A stretch of 64,000 bases of DNA from Megascapheus bottae. Taxonomy: Eukaryota; Chordata; Mammalia; Rodentia; Geomyidae. This document shows, one piece after another, positions 11,698 to 22,077 of the stretch. The DNA lies in assembly GCA_024803745.1 (NCBI GenBank), contig JANJXV010000017.1, positions 1,943,001 to 2,007,000 of the forward strand, given 5' to 3'. The stretch's first letter is position 1, and the number at the start of each line of letters is the position of its first letter. The translations under genes were made by a program, and so were the position numbers. The notes beneath the pieces are model-generated. The model saw only the letters and a list, made by a program, of their open reading frames with translations, was not told the origin of the DNA and made no database searches.

Positions 11698-12167
11698 AAA
11701 AAGTAAAAAAGGAAAGTTAGATTTTAACTAGCTGAATTGCATTTTGTCTTTTTAAATAGTTATTATAAAGGTGATACACAGAAGAATTAGTTATATAAGT
11801 CAGGTAATGAGTACTTTTCCTTTCTCCCAGTTTTTCCCTCTCAACCCCACCTACAAGTTGAACAGTTCCTTTTCAACCCCGTGTCAACTAAGTACCACTG
11901 CTGCTTTTGCTCAGTTTTGTCCCTCTATTTCTGCGCAGAAAGTTAGGTCTTAAGGGAAAGGTGAAATGGAAGATCAGGTGCTACCATGAGCCAGACATTT
12001 GAAAGTTTCCAAGCCCTCACAGAGAATTCAAGAAAACATCCTAGGATGTCTTGTCTGCAATTGCTAGCGATGCTATCCTTCCGACTTTACTCATCCTGTT
12101 TTTATGACAGTTCCATTTCAGGATAGTACATTTGACAATTCTTCACTTTTAAGTTTCCAAAAAAAAG

Positions 12168-12171
<4 letters not shown>

Positions 12172-12213
<42 letters not shown>

Positions 12214-12237
12214 CACACGTGTGTGCATGCATGCAAG
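12172..12237. repeat. (GT)n with CG/CA interruptions
   Basis: GT repeat ending in GCGCGCACACACGTGTG. It lies against the tail side of the antisense SINE that follows. Confidence 0.9.
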
Positions 12238-12475
12238 TGAATGTGCCCATCCTAGGACTTGAACTCAGGGCCTTGGCGCTATCCCTGAGATTTTTCTTTT
12301 TGGCTAGGCTAGTGCTTTAGCACATCTGTTACATTTCCACTTCCAGCACTGTCTTATTCTTAGCTTGAGATAAGAATGTCTCAGAATTGTCTGCTTGGGC
12401 TGTCTTCAAACCTTGATCCTCAGATCTCACGCTCCTGAATAGCCAGAATTATGGGCATGAGCCCTATGCTTCTTC
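12238..12475 (-). repeat. B1-headed composite SINE, antisense
   Basis: GACTTGAACTCAGGGCC at the tail side, CTATCCCTGAGATT in the right arm, then GATCCTCAGATCTCACGCTC and GGGCATGAGCCC of the head. Confidence 0.8.
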
Positions 12476-12680
12476 TTTCTTATAATACTTCTAAACGCAT
12501 AAATATTCTGCTCTTTATAATTGATCTGCTTGAAAACTGGGTTTATTATTTGTGTAGTGAATATAACTGATTTTTAAGAATTTATTGCAAGTGCCATTTG
12601 CCATATATATAGTTATGGTGTGTTCTGCTTAGGTAAAAATGACAGGAAAGAGGTGAATGAGTCTTTCCCTCTGTTCTACC

Positions 12681-12760
<80 letters not shown>

Positions 12761-12786
12761 TACACACACACAGACACTCACACACA
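12681..12786. repeat. (CT)n then (CA)n compound microsatellite
   Basis: About 65 bp of CT repeat followed by about 40 bp of CA repeat with a TA and a GA interruption. Confidence 0.95.
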
Positions 12787-12934
12787 TGCAAATATTATTT
12801 ACCTCACTCTGCAAATGTATGGCTTCTCTTCACTAATTTCATTTGTCATATTCAGTAGGAAAAAAATTCCATCATTTCACCTACATTAGCAGTTATCTCA
12901 AGATATGCTAATAGACCAGTTAATGGACAGGGAA

Positions 12935-13146
12935 AATATTAATTTTTTTTTGCCAGTCCTGGGCTTGAGCTCAGGGCCTGAGCACTGTCCTTGGACTTTC
13001 TCAAGGCTAGAGCTCTACCACTTGAGCCTCAGCACCACTTCCGGCTTTTTTCTATGTATGTGGTACCAAGGGATCGAACCCGGGTCTTCATGCATGCTAG
13101 GCAAGCACTTTAACCACTAGGCCAAACTCCCGGTCCCAATATTAAT
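12935..13146 (-). mobile_element. IDL-Geo SINE, antisense, full length with TSD
   Basis: T tract and GCCAGTCCTGGGCTTGAG, then the right arm, the linker with TTTTTTCTATGTATGTGG, then the tRNA-like head with ATCGAACCCGGGTCTTC (reversed B box) and GGCAAGCACTTTAACCAC. The direct repeat AATATTAAT at 12935-12943 and 13138-13146 is the target-site duplication. Little decay, so a young copy. Confidence 0.92.
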
Positions 13147-13239
13147 TATTTTTAACGTTACTATTTGTTACTCTTGGGAAAGTTGAGGACAGTATACAAT
13201 TTTGAATCTTCCATACCATCTTCATAGGTGGATTAGAAA

Positions 13240-13517
13240 GCTAGGTTTGTGGCCTATGCCAGGAATCCCAACTACTCATTTGACTGAGATCTGAGCATCA
13301 GGGTTTAAAAGCAGCCTCCACAGACAAATTCAGGAGACATTTATATACAATTGATCCATGAATAGTAGGAAGTAGAAGAGTGGTGTAAAGGGTAAAGCAC
13401 CACCTTAGAGCAAGAAGCCTAGTTAAGAGCATGAGTTCAAGCTACAGTAATGACACAAAGAAGGAAAGAAAGAAAATTAAGGAAGAAGTGAAAGAAAAGA
13501 GGGAGGGAAGGTGGATG
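13240..13517 (+). repeat. B1-headed composite SINE, old, with purine-rich tail
   Basis: Head motif ACTGAGATCTGAGCATCAGG, right arm GGGTAAAGCACCACCTTAGAG and GAGTTCAAGC. The tail has become a GAAA/GGGA-rich run (13455-13510). An L1 fragment starts immediately after. Confidence 0.65.
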
Positions 13518-13990
13518 AAAGCCAGACTCTAAAGAACTTAGGCTCAATGGTTTCCCTCATTTGTCATAATCAGTAGAAACCTTGCGCTCTCCTAACAGAG
13601 ATTTGCAATAGAGCAAAACCTTGATACAAAAGGCCATATAGTGGGACGCTAAATGAAAGGATCTCTAGGATATAGAAACATAAGCCATATAATGAATGAT
13701 TGTTGTTCTTAAGGTACTATGTTATCTCTCATCTCTTTTGCTGTCCCTTGGTTATCTCATATTGTTACAGTATCTCACTTTGTTACCTGATATATCTGAT
13801 ATATTTGTATTTGGTTATTTGAAATTGGATAGGGAATGAGGGAAAACAAAATGAGGGGTGGGGGGAGGGAAATGGGGACCAAGACATGTGAAAAGGTATC
13901 AATGTATGGGAATTAATGCACCATCTATCTGGCAAATATCATGTAACCCTTCTATTAATTACAATAAAAATATATGAAAAAAAGAAAATG
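13518..13990 (+). mobile_element. L1 3' end, truncated
   Basis: Starts within the last ORF2 codons (GCCAGACTC, then CTTAGGCTCAATGGTTTCCC) and runs through the 3' UTR to ATTACAATAAAAATATATGA. Very similar to the 3' half at 11230-11697. No clear target-site duplication because both flanks are purine-rich. Confidence 0.88.
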
Positions 13991-14021
13991 AAAAAGAAAG
14001 ATATATAGTCGATGAGAGATT

Positions 14022-14257
14022 AAAAGTAGGACTTGAATGCTGGCCGAGGTGGCTCATGCCTGTAATCCTAGCTCCTCAAGAGGCTGAGCCAGGCCAGTCA
14101 CTGTGAGACACTTATCTCCTATTAACCACTAGAAAACCAGAAGTGGTGTTGTGGCTCCAGGGGTCGGGTGGTAGCCTTGAACAGAAGATCTCAGGGACAG
14201 CAACCAGTCCGAGAGTTCAAGCCCCACAACCGAGACACAGACACAGACACAGACACA

Positions 14258-14307
<50 letters not shown>

Positions 14308-14317
14308 TAGGACTTGA
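14022..14317 (+). mobile_element. B1-headed composite SINE with (CA)n tail, flanked by a 15-bp TSD
   Basis: The head starts GCTGGCCGAGGTGGCTCATG and the right arm ends GAGTTCAAGCCCCAC. The tail is not poly-A but a CACAGA/CA repeat of about 70 bp. The 15-bp direct repeat AAAAGTAGGACTTGA lies at 14022-14036 and again at 14303-14317, beyond the microsatellite. The CA tract is therefore part of the inserted unit. Confidence 0.93.
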
Positions 14318-15064
14318 GTATCCTCACAAATCTTCCAAACAGTCCTAGACATATTTTTACTATTGCATTTCCTAATTGGCATATTATTTTAAATGAGTAT
14401 AATTTCAGATTGCATGTCAAAGATATGCAAATAAACATCCAATTAATTGAACAAACTTTCAAGTTATGCTGTCTGTCAGTATAATGTTAGCCTTGAGTCA
14501 GAGTATTGTTGGCCCAGTTCTGAAGGAGATGTGCACTGAGCATTGTGATCTGTTCTTGAAGTGTTAAACAGTTGTGGCTCACAGCTATGCTGTCTCCAAA
14601 TTCATTCTGCTGAGGCTGACCTTAGGATAATGCAAAAAAGCAATTAGTTTTAAACAGTAGGAAAGCCATCAATGTGAAAGAAACAAATTACACGGTGGGG
14701 TGATGTTTGTAGTGATTTTTTAAAGAAGATTATTAAAATTGAAATCTGTACTAAAAGCTGTGATGGTAATTTTTTTTAAGCTGACAGAGAGCGATACCTT
14801 CATTTTGAATCACTATCGTTCCTTAAATGACAATCCCAGTCCTTTCTTTTATCTTAATGAAAGATGGTCTGGCTCATAAATCCACACATAACTCCCAAGT
14901 GAATAATCAAGCTAAATATTCCTTGTTAGGTGACTTACTCATTCCCATACTTTTGCTTTGTCATACATTATTTCAGCAAATATTAGTAATGTTCATACAG
15001 AATCCAAACCCATTTTTCACATCCAAACTCTTGAGTGCTTTTTAACTGTGCTACAAAATAAATT
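14318..15064. other. Intronic sequence, nothing recognised
   Basis: No recognised repeat. Moderately AT-rich without gene similarity. Confidence 0.4.
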
Positions 15065-15262
15065 ACACCTGAGCACTGATGGTTTAGGCTTGTAATCCTA
15101 GGTTCTCAGGAGACTAAGATCTGAGGATTGCGATTCAAAGCCAGCCTTGACATGAGAATGGTATCTCCCATTAGCTACCTGAAAGAGTTAGAGTATAGGT
15201 GTGGCTCACATGGGAGAGGGCCAGCTTTCAGCAAAAAAGCTTGGGGACAGTATCAGTTTGTA
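15065..15262 (+). repeat. B1-headed composite SINE, old
   Basis: CTGAGCACTGATGGTTTAGG and GACTAAGATCTGAGGATTG of the head, then GGTGTGGCTCACATGGGAGA of the right arm. The B-box end is eroded and followed by a GATA-type tract. Confidence 0.7.
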
Positions 15263-15370
15263 AGATATAGATAGACAGATAGATAGAGATATTGATATTT
15301 AGATATAAAGATATAAATAGGGGTACAGATATCTAGATATCATTGTATATCTAGATATGTAAAGATATAT
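15263..15370. repeat. (GATA)n-like degenerate repeat
   Basis: Interrupted GATA/AGAT units running into ATATCTAGATATC-type sequence. It lies at the tail of the preceding SINE. Confidence 0.8.
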
Positions 15371-15770
15371 AACATAACTATTACTACTTAAATTAATTGA
15401 TTTTTTCTGAATTGCTTCCATATACAGTACAAAGTTTTGAATTAAATACAAGACTGAGCATTAGCTAAATCTTTCCAGAGTTTGGCAAACAGGGAGAATA
15501 CTCACATTCATTGCGTTTTGTATTGTTTTGTTTTGCTTTTGTTTCTGTTGGATGTGGGGCCTGAACTCAGTGCCTAGGCACTCTACTTGAGCTCTTTTGC
15601 TAAAGACTAACGCTCTACCACTTTGAGCCACAGCTCTACTTCCAGTTTTCTGGGGCTAATTGGAAATAAATTCAGAAACTTTCTTGATGAGGCTAGCTTC
15701 AAACCACAATCCTCAGACTTCAGCATCCTGAGTAGCTAGGATTACAGGCATGAGCTACTGTCTCATTTCT
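15361..15770 (+). repeat. Duplicated block, copy A
   Basis: Matches 20738-21145 in the same orientation across a non-SINE flank (for example TTGGCAAACAGGGAGAAT and CTCACATTCATTG) and across the antisense SINE at its end. By eye the flank is roughly 80% identical, with small indels. Confidence 0.8.
15545..15767 (-). repeat. B1-headed composite SINE, antisense (inside duplicated block A)
   Basis: GGGGCCTGAACTCAGTGCC, GAGCCACAGCTCTACTTCC and GTAGCTAGGATTACAGGC identify the family. The copy shares flank and position with the SINE at 20920-21140. Confidence 0.85.
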
Positions 15771-15782
15771 ATATGAATATAA

Positions 15783-15914
15783 CTATCTAGAGATCTATAT
15801 GTATATAGATATAAACATCTATAGATACATAGATATTGATATAGATATATATCTATATATAGAGAGAAGGAGCTAGATATATAGATATAGATATAGATGG
15901 GTACATAGATATAT
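15783..15914. repeat. (ATAG)n-like degenerate repeat
   Basis: AT-rich tetranucleotide-like run with AGATATAGATATAG units and an internal AGAGAGAAGG interruption. Confidence 0.8.
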
Positions 15915-15971
15915 CACAAACTGACAGTTTTACAGTTTATGAAGTTTTGTATTAAAATACATTTACTTTTT

Positions 15972-16832
15972 TCATATATTTTATTGTAATTAATAGAAGG
16001 GTTACATTATATTCATCAGATAGAAGGTACATTACTTCACAAATATTGATACCCTTTCTCATATCCTGTTTCCCATTTCCCTTCCCCTTCCCCCTCACAA
16101 CTTGATTTCCCCCCTTCCCTCTCCAATTTCAAACAACCAATTAAGTATATATAAGATATATCAGATAACAAGGTGAAATATTGTAACAATATGAGATAAC
16201 CAAGGGAGAGTAAAAGAGATGAGAGTTAACATAGTACATCAAGGACAACAATCACTCATATATGGCTTTTGTTTCTATATCCTGGAAGTCCTTACATTTA
16301 GCATCATACTATATGGCCTTATGTAACTAGATTTTGTTCTATTGTGAATCTCTGCTAGGAGAGCCCGAGGTTCCTACTGATTATGACAAATGAGGGAGAC
16401 TATTCAGCCTATGTTCCTTTGAGTCTGGCTTACTTCACTTAATATGACTTTTTCTAAGTCTTTCCATTTCCTTACAAATGGGGAGATGTCATTGTTTCTG
16501 ACAACAGCATAGAATTCCATTGTGTACAAATACCACATCTTGTTGATCCACTCATCAACTGAGGGACATCTAGGTTGGTTCCATATCATTGCTATGGTAA
16601 ATAGTGCTGCAATGAACGTCGTTGTGCTAGTGGATTTAGTATGTCCTTGTTTCTGGATGATTGGGTATATGCCAAGTAGTGGAATTGCTGGGTCATAGGG
16701 GAACTCTATGTTTAGTCTTTTGAGGAACTGCAATACTGCTTTCCATAGTGGTTCAACAAGTTTGCACTCCCACCAACAGTGTAGTAGTGATCCCTCCTGG
16801 CCACATCCCCTCCAGCATCTGTTGTTATTAGA
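15972..16832 (-). mobile_element. L1 3' half of a second inverted insertion
   Basis: On the + strand it reads ATTTTATTGTAATTAATAG (3' end reversed), a C-rich tract (16075-16125), then the reversed ORF2 C-terminus. The minus-strand frame includes [17 protein letters not shown] and [12 protein letters not shown]. It meets the opposite-strand ORF2 segment at about 16832. Confidence 0.9.
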
Positions 16833-17755
16833 TTTTTCTCAACAAAATACTGGTCAACCGTCTTCAACAACTCATCAAAAAATCATACACTATGATCAAA
16901 CAGGATTCATCACAGGGAGGCAAAGCTGGTTCAACATAAGCAAATTAATTAATATAATTCAACACATCAACAGGCGTAAGGACAAAAATCACATGATTGT
17001 CTCAATAGATTCAGAAAAGGCATTTGACAAGATCCAACACCCCTTTATGTTAAAAGCTCTGGAGAAACTAGGAATCCATGGAACATTTCTCAGTATAATA
17101 AAGGCTGTGTATATAAAACCCACAGCTAGCGTTGCACTTAATGGCAAAAGCTAAAGCCATACCCTCTAAAGTCAAGAACGAGACAAGGATGCCCACTCTC
17201 TCCACTCCTCTTTAACATAGTAGAATTCTTTGCCAGAGCAATAAGGCAAGAAGCAAGTTTAAAGGGTAAAGAGGAAGTAAAACTTTCTCTCTTTGCAGAT
17301 GACATGATTCTGTACTTAAAGAACCCTATAGACACCACTCCCAAGCTCCTTGAGCTGATTCAAGGTAGCAGGGTATAAAATTAACCCTCAAAAATCAACT
17401 GCCTTCCTATATGCCAACAGTGAGAGGATGAGGCAATAATCAGGCAAGCACCTCCTTTTGCAATAGCCTCAAAGAAAATAAAGTACTTAGGAATTATCTT
17501 AACTAAGAATGTAAAGGACCTTTTTGATGAAAACTTTAAAACCCTGAAAAGGGAAATTAAAGCAGAAGTGTGGAAATGGAAAAACCTCCCATGCTCCTGG
17601 ATTGGACGAATCAACATTGTGAAAATGGTAATCTTGCCAAGGGCTATCTACGAATTCAACGCAATACTCCTCATTATCCCAATGTCATTCTTTAAAGAAA
17701 TAGAAAAGGCAATTAAAAATTTCATGTGGTACAGTAAAAGACCCCAAATAGGATT
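16833..17755 (+). mobile_element. L1 ORF2 reverse-transcriptase segment, inverted 5' half
   Basis: The + strand carries the L1 reverse-transcriptase core: [23 protein letters not shown] and, in a shifted frame near 17290, [10 protein letters not shown] with the FADD catalytic motif. The frame then reaches MWYSKRPQ. Stops and frameshifts break it (for example just after NGKS near 17150). The order and opposite orientation relative to 15972-16832 indicate twin priming. The flanks share a GTATT..ACATTT-like segment that may be a decayed target-site duplication. Confidence 0.9.
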
Positions 17756-17830
17756 TTTGTTGTATTTTACATTTTTGTTTTCATGTTACTAGTAAAACAA
17801 AAGGTAAAATTGTCAATGTTTTTAAATTTA

Positions 17831-18052
17831 AAACTCAGATTTCTTTTTTTTTTGCCAGTCCTGGGCCTTAAAATCAGGGTCTGAGCACTGTCCTTGGGCT
17901 TTCTCAAGGCTAGTGCTGTATTACTTGGTCCACAGCACCATTTCCAGCCTTCTGTATATGTGGTACCAAGGAATTGAACCTGGGTCTTTATGCATGCTAG
18001 GCAAGCACTCTACCACTAGGCCAAACTCTATGCCCCAAAAATCAGATTTCTT
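17831..18052 (-). mobile_element. IDL-Geo SINE, antisense, with TSD
   Basis: T tract, GCCAGTCCTGGGCC, right arm CTGAGCACTGTCCTTGGGC, linker TGTATATGTGGTACC, head ATTGAACCTGGGTCTTTATG. The direct repeat AAACTCAGATTTCTT (17831-17845) matches AAAATCAGATTTCTT (18038-18052) with one mismatch. Confidence 0.9.
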
Positions 18053-18235
18053 GTCTGTGTTACAGTCACTTGCACATATTCAGGTTTGAATTTTTGAATT
18101 TCAGAAAAAAATTTTCTTAGTTTACAAGTTTGCTCATGGTTTAATACTGCTATTTATGATACCTTTCCTTTGAGTCTCCATCTTCAGGTCAAACTTAAAA
18201 ATCAGATGTTTTTTCTCTGTGTTTCAGTCACTTGC
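18037..18235 (+). repeat. Local direct duplication of a segment of about 37 bp
   Basis: 18037-18073 and 18197-18235 share ATCAGAT, TCTGTGTT and CAGTCACTTGCA in the same order and spacing, with small changes. Neither copy is a recognised repeat family. Confidence 0.7.
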
Positions 18236-18239
18236 ATTT

Positions 18240-19202
18240 CTCACAGGCACAGAGATTTTAAAAACAGAGAAACAGTATTTTACAAGGTCACATGATGACC
18301 TTGGCATTCAGTGTAAGTCACCATTTTGTACTCTGCCACTCTTTGCTGGACAGGTGGGACAACTATGCCCATAAATTCACCTGTCACAATTTGGTAGGGC
18401 ATCTGTAGTCAAGGAATCTGTGTATGGACAGATCATTATAATTTAGTATAAAGATACAAAGTCAAAGCTTCTCTAATATAAATAGCACAAGCTACCTGTC
18501 ATGATATGATTGAATTATGTAAATTCAAAGAATCTTACCACAAGAAGATGCCTGTGGGCAGCCAACCTTTTACCAGGCATTTAGCTCCCTCTCTGTTCTC
18601 ATTGAAATGCGTCATCAAGTTTGTTCTGGTGGCTGAATAGACTCTAGTTTCAGTAGGAAATTTTAGCGCAGTCTCCTTTACAATGATACAAATCCTGGTC
18701 CCTAGAGCTTAACTGAATAAGTCAATATCAAGAAAGTATGCCTTTAGAAATTTTCTGTGTCAATGTTCTAACCATTTACACATTATTAATGAAAAGAAAA
18801 TGCAACTGTCATACTTAGTTCAGCTGGCTAGAATTGGTTCAGAAAGAAGAAGATCCTGTGTATATTTCCATGATGGCTCAGAACAGTGAGATGAAGTGAT
18901 GTACAATCTGGAGACTGCCCGAGGGATCTCAGGCTGCCTCTGTGTCCTTCATCTCCGTGATTCTGTTTTCATTTCCAGAAATGTTCAAAACAGTGCAGGA
19001 CACGTGTAGCATTTAGAAGTGATGCTTACGGAGGACAAAAAAACCTTTGCGGGTCAAGAAAAGCACTTAACCTAATTCTCCATGCTTAATTGGTACAGAA
19101 TGAACAATTGGTGACTGCACTTAATTACCTGGAGACTTTAAGTGACTTAGATGTGTATAAGCACACAGACATATAACTCTCTGATAACATCATAGTACAA
19201 GA
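18240..19202. other. Repeat-poor intronic stretch
   Basis: No recognised SINE, L1 or exon. Around 19075-19140 there is a cluster of homeodomain-type cores (CTTAATTGG, AACAATTGG, CTTAATTACC). Whether it is conserved cannot be judged here. Confidence 0.4.
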
Positions 19203-19656
19203 CATCTTAACATATTTTTTTTTGCCAGTCCTGGGCTTGAGCTCAGGGCCTGAGCACTGTCCTTGGACTTTCTCAAGGCTAGAGCTCTACCACTTGAGCC
19301 TCAGCACCACTTCTGGCTTTTTTCTATATATGTAGTACTGAGGAATTGAACCCGGGTCTTCGTGCATGCTAGGCAAGCACTTTAGCACTAGGCCAAACTC
19401 CCAGCCCCTGAGGTTTTTTTTTGTTTGTTTGTTCATTTTTTGTTTTTTTTTTTTTGCCAGTCCTGGGCCATGAACTCAGGGCCTGAGCACTGTCCTTAGA
19501 CTTTCTCAAGGCCAGAACTCTACCACTTGAGCCTCAGCACCACTTCTGGCTTTTTTCTATGTATGTGGTACCAAGGAATTGAACCCGGGGCCTCATGCAT
19601 GCTAGGCAAGCACTCTACCACTAGGCTAAACTCCAGGCCCCATCTTAACATATTTT
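19203..19656 (-). mobile_element. Two IDL-Geo SINEs in tandem inside one 16-bp TSD
   Basis: Both copies are antisense: 19219-19408 and 19456-19640. They are separated by a T-rich linker (19409-19455) with TTGTTTGTTTGTTC. The 16-bp repeat CATCTTAACATATTTT occurs at 19203-19218 and again at 19641-19656, that is, only outside the pair. No target-site duplication for the inner element is evident. Confidence 0.9.
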
Positions 19657-20737
19657 ATTCCTAAAGTAGGAATGAGGTTACAACAGCAGATTCCAGTTCT
19701 TTTGCAAACCATCCTTTCTACTGTATTGCATAACCACAACACTAAACAATTGTTATTTCCTCAGAATATACAATACAGAGTTAAAGACTCTACCTCAATA
19801 TTCTAGTCTACGATAAGGCTGAGGTAGAAACCTGTTTCATAAAGAATGCTTTTTTAGCTGATAGATTTATACTGATCTGAGCCAAATTGAAGCCCCTGTC
19901 TTTTAAGGATGCAGGTTACGAATTGGTTTGTTGCTGCAGTCAGGTCACCAGAAACCTGTATTTGGATTCTAATGTGAATGTTTGAGATTCTCAGAACTGG
20001 GAGAGACATTTGAGACTATCAAGCACAATTTGCTCATTTAGCCATTAGCAGATTAAGTATTGCACAGCAAGTTAGCAAATCCATGGGTATCTGAGAATAA
20101 ATTTGCATGTCTAAGTGACCATTTCCATGATCATTTGCCCACTTCCAAATCACAAATAGCAATAAATAACACAATTATTAAGAACAATAATAACTTCTTT
20201 TTTTCTAATGAGTCTTTGCATTGATTTAGTGGTTCTATGCTGCACTCTACCTAGGATTATTTAAACAGATCCAGGCAAAAGGAGTTCGCTTTGGGCAGTG
20301 CGGTGCTAAATTGTTCCATTTTTATCTGTTCAATCTCCTTTTTCCCCATCGGATGTTGTCACTGTGAATTGTTTCTCTGGCAGGACATTCTGGATCCAAA
20401 ATGCCACATTGTTAGCTCTGCCATTTTCACCATGAGTTCCACTTGTCACCAAAGTTCACCTAGAAACATCAACATCAAGAAATTATTCTTGGTGATTAGT
20501 CCCATGCTTTTTCCAGAATAAAAGTGTTCCAAAAGGGTTCATCTCTATAGAAAAATTCCCATAGTGGAAAATGCAGGTTCAGTCTCTGTTCACATCCGGC
20601 TTTTGCCTATCTTCTGAACCTAGCTAATCACTGGCCAACAATTATTGTAATAGAGTTTACATTAGAGAAAACATAATTCATTAGACCAGGATGTCTGACT
20701 ACCAAAGTGACTGAAAACCAAAGAATATCCTTCAAAA
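19657..20737. other. Intronic sequence, nothing recognised
   Basis: Repeat-poor sequence without gene similarity. A + strand open frame of 76 codons at 20291-20521 resembles nothing I know. Confidence 0.4.
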
Positions 20738-21145
20738 GCATATATACATGACTTATAACTGAATGGTACTTCAATTAATTGATTTCTTTGAACTGCTTCT
20801 GTGTTCAGTATAAAATTTTGAGTAGAACAAAAGACTGAGCGTCAGCTGAATCTTTACAAAACTTGGCAAACAGGGAGAATGCTCACATTCATTGGTTTTT
20901 ATTTTGTTTTGTTTTGTTTTTTATGTTGGTTGTGGGGTCTGGGCCTGGGCACTGTCCTTGTGCTCTTTTGCTAAAGGCTAGCATTCTACCACTTGAGCCA
21001 CAGCTCCACTTCCAGTTTTCTGGTGGTTAATTGGACAGAAAAGTCATGCGCTTTCCTGACCAGGCTGGTTTGAACCATGATCCTTAGATCTCAGCTTCTT
21101 AAGTAGCTAGGATTGCAGGCATGAGCCACAGGCTCATTTCTGCCA
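20738..21145 (+). repeat. Duplicated block, copy B
   Basis: Counterpart of 15361-15770, offset by about 5.4 kb and in the same orientation. It shares the sequence before the SINE (CAATTAATTGATTTC, TTGGCAAACAGGGAGAAT) and the same SINE at the same place. Confidence 0.8.
20920..21140 (-). repeat. B1-headed composite SINE, antisense (inside duplicated block B)
   Basis: GGGCCTGGGCACTGTCCTTG, GAGCCACAGCTCCACTTCC, GGTGGTTAATTGGACAG and AGCTAGGATTGCAGGC. It lacks the first part of the right-arm tail seen in copy A. Confidence 0.85.
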
Positions 21146-21398
21146 TTTTTTTTTATTTCATATAGTGAGGCTGACCTTGAGCCAGTCTACTCTTAACAAT
21201 TCAACAACCAAATGTTTGAACCCAGACCAGAAAAGAGCCAATATTTCCAGTGTACATGTATGAAAAAATAGTATAAAAATACTCTTTGGGAAATGATTCA
21301 CTAAGAAACACAGGACATCAGTATTATTTCTACATTATAATAAAAATTATTCTAATGGCATGTTACACTAAATTGTTTTACCATAAGCGTTAAAAGAA

Positions 21399-21521
21399 AA
21401 GCAACCACCAGAGAACTGGAAGTGGCCCTGTGGCTCCAGGGGCAGGGCGGTAGCCTTGAGCTGAAGAGCTCAGGGACAATGCCCAGGCCCAGAGTTCAAG
21501 TCCCACAACTGACAAAAAAAA
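21399..21521 (+). repeat. Right arm of a composite SINE (5'-truncated)
   Basis: Begins at CAACCACCAGAGAACTGG and continues GTGGCTCCAGGGG to GAGTTCAAGTCCC and an A tail. The B1-like head is absent. Confidence 0.8.
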
Positions 21522-21798
21522 AAGAATCGCAAGAAAAGCAAAGCCTGTACTGTCAATGATGTGCCAGCCTGCTAAATGAGCAACATCCATCAGTGCATAC
21601 AAACAAATGCAGCCAAGACCCATCACAAAGATAATCCCCTTCAAGTCCTTGACATGCACCTGTGTTACTAACTGCCAGAATGCAAATAGCTTGCAAGCTC
21701 TATTAGGCCATTAGGCTGGCTTAAAAGGGAAAGTTCATCTGTTGGCTTTCTGATATATTCCCTCTTGGATTTTCTTGTAGGAATATGTTCACATGAGC

Positions 21799-21970
21799 AT
21801 ATACACAGACATACATATACATATAAATACATATAGGTATATATGCACATTTATTTTTACATATATATGATTATATATACACATATTTACATATATTCAT
21901 ACAATACACATATTAAATATATTCATACAATATACATATTAAATATATATCCATACATATTATATATATT
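21799..21970. repeat. AT-rich (TATACACATA)-type low-complexity region
   Basis: Interrupted TACATA/TATATA units, including two near-copies of ATTCATACAATACACATATT. Confidence 0.8.
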
Positions 21971-21989
21971 AGGTAGCTGAACAAATGAC

Positions 21990-22048
21990 TTGCCATTTAA
22001 CAGAGTAGTTTATTAACTGCTTGATCAGTGTCACCCCTTTTGTCATTC
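21990..22048 (-). repeat. Dispersed repeat R, left part split by the CCNB1 retrocopy
   Basis: The reverse complement has GGGGTGACACTGATCAAG and CTGTTAAATGGCAAGTC, like the copies near 46300 and 24800. The continuation (polypyrimidine side) appears at 24701 after the retrocopy. Confidence 0.6.
22032..22048. repeat. Target-site duplication of the CCNB1 retrocopy, left
   Basis: CACCCCTTTTGTCATTC, 17 bp, is repeated exactly at 24701-24717. Confidence 0.93.
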
Positions 22049-22077
22049 CATTTTTTTCTTACTTTTAAGACCAACCG

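Noticed and set aside
12620..12889. Frames across the CT/CA repeat
   Set aside because: Microsatellite artefact.
19409..19455. Independent poly-T promoter or terminator-like element
   Set aside because: It is the reversed A-rich tail of the right-hand IDL-Geo copy.
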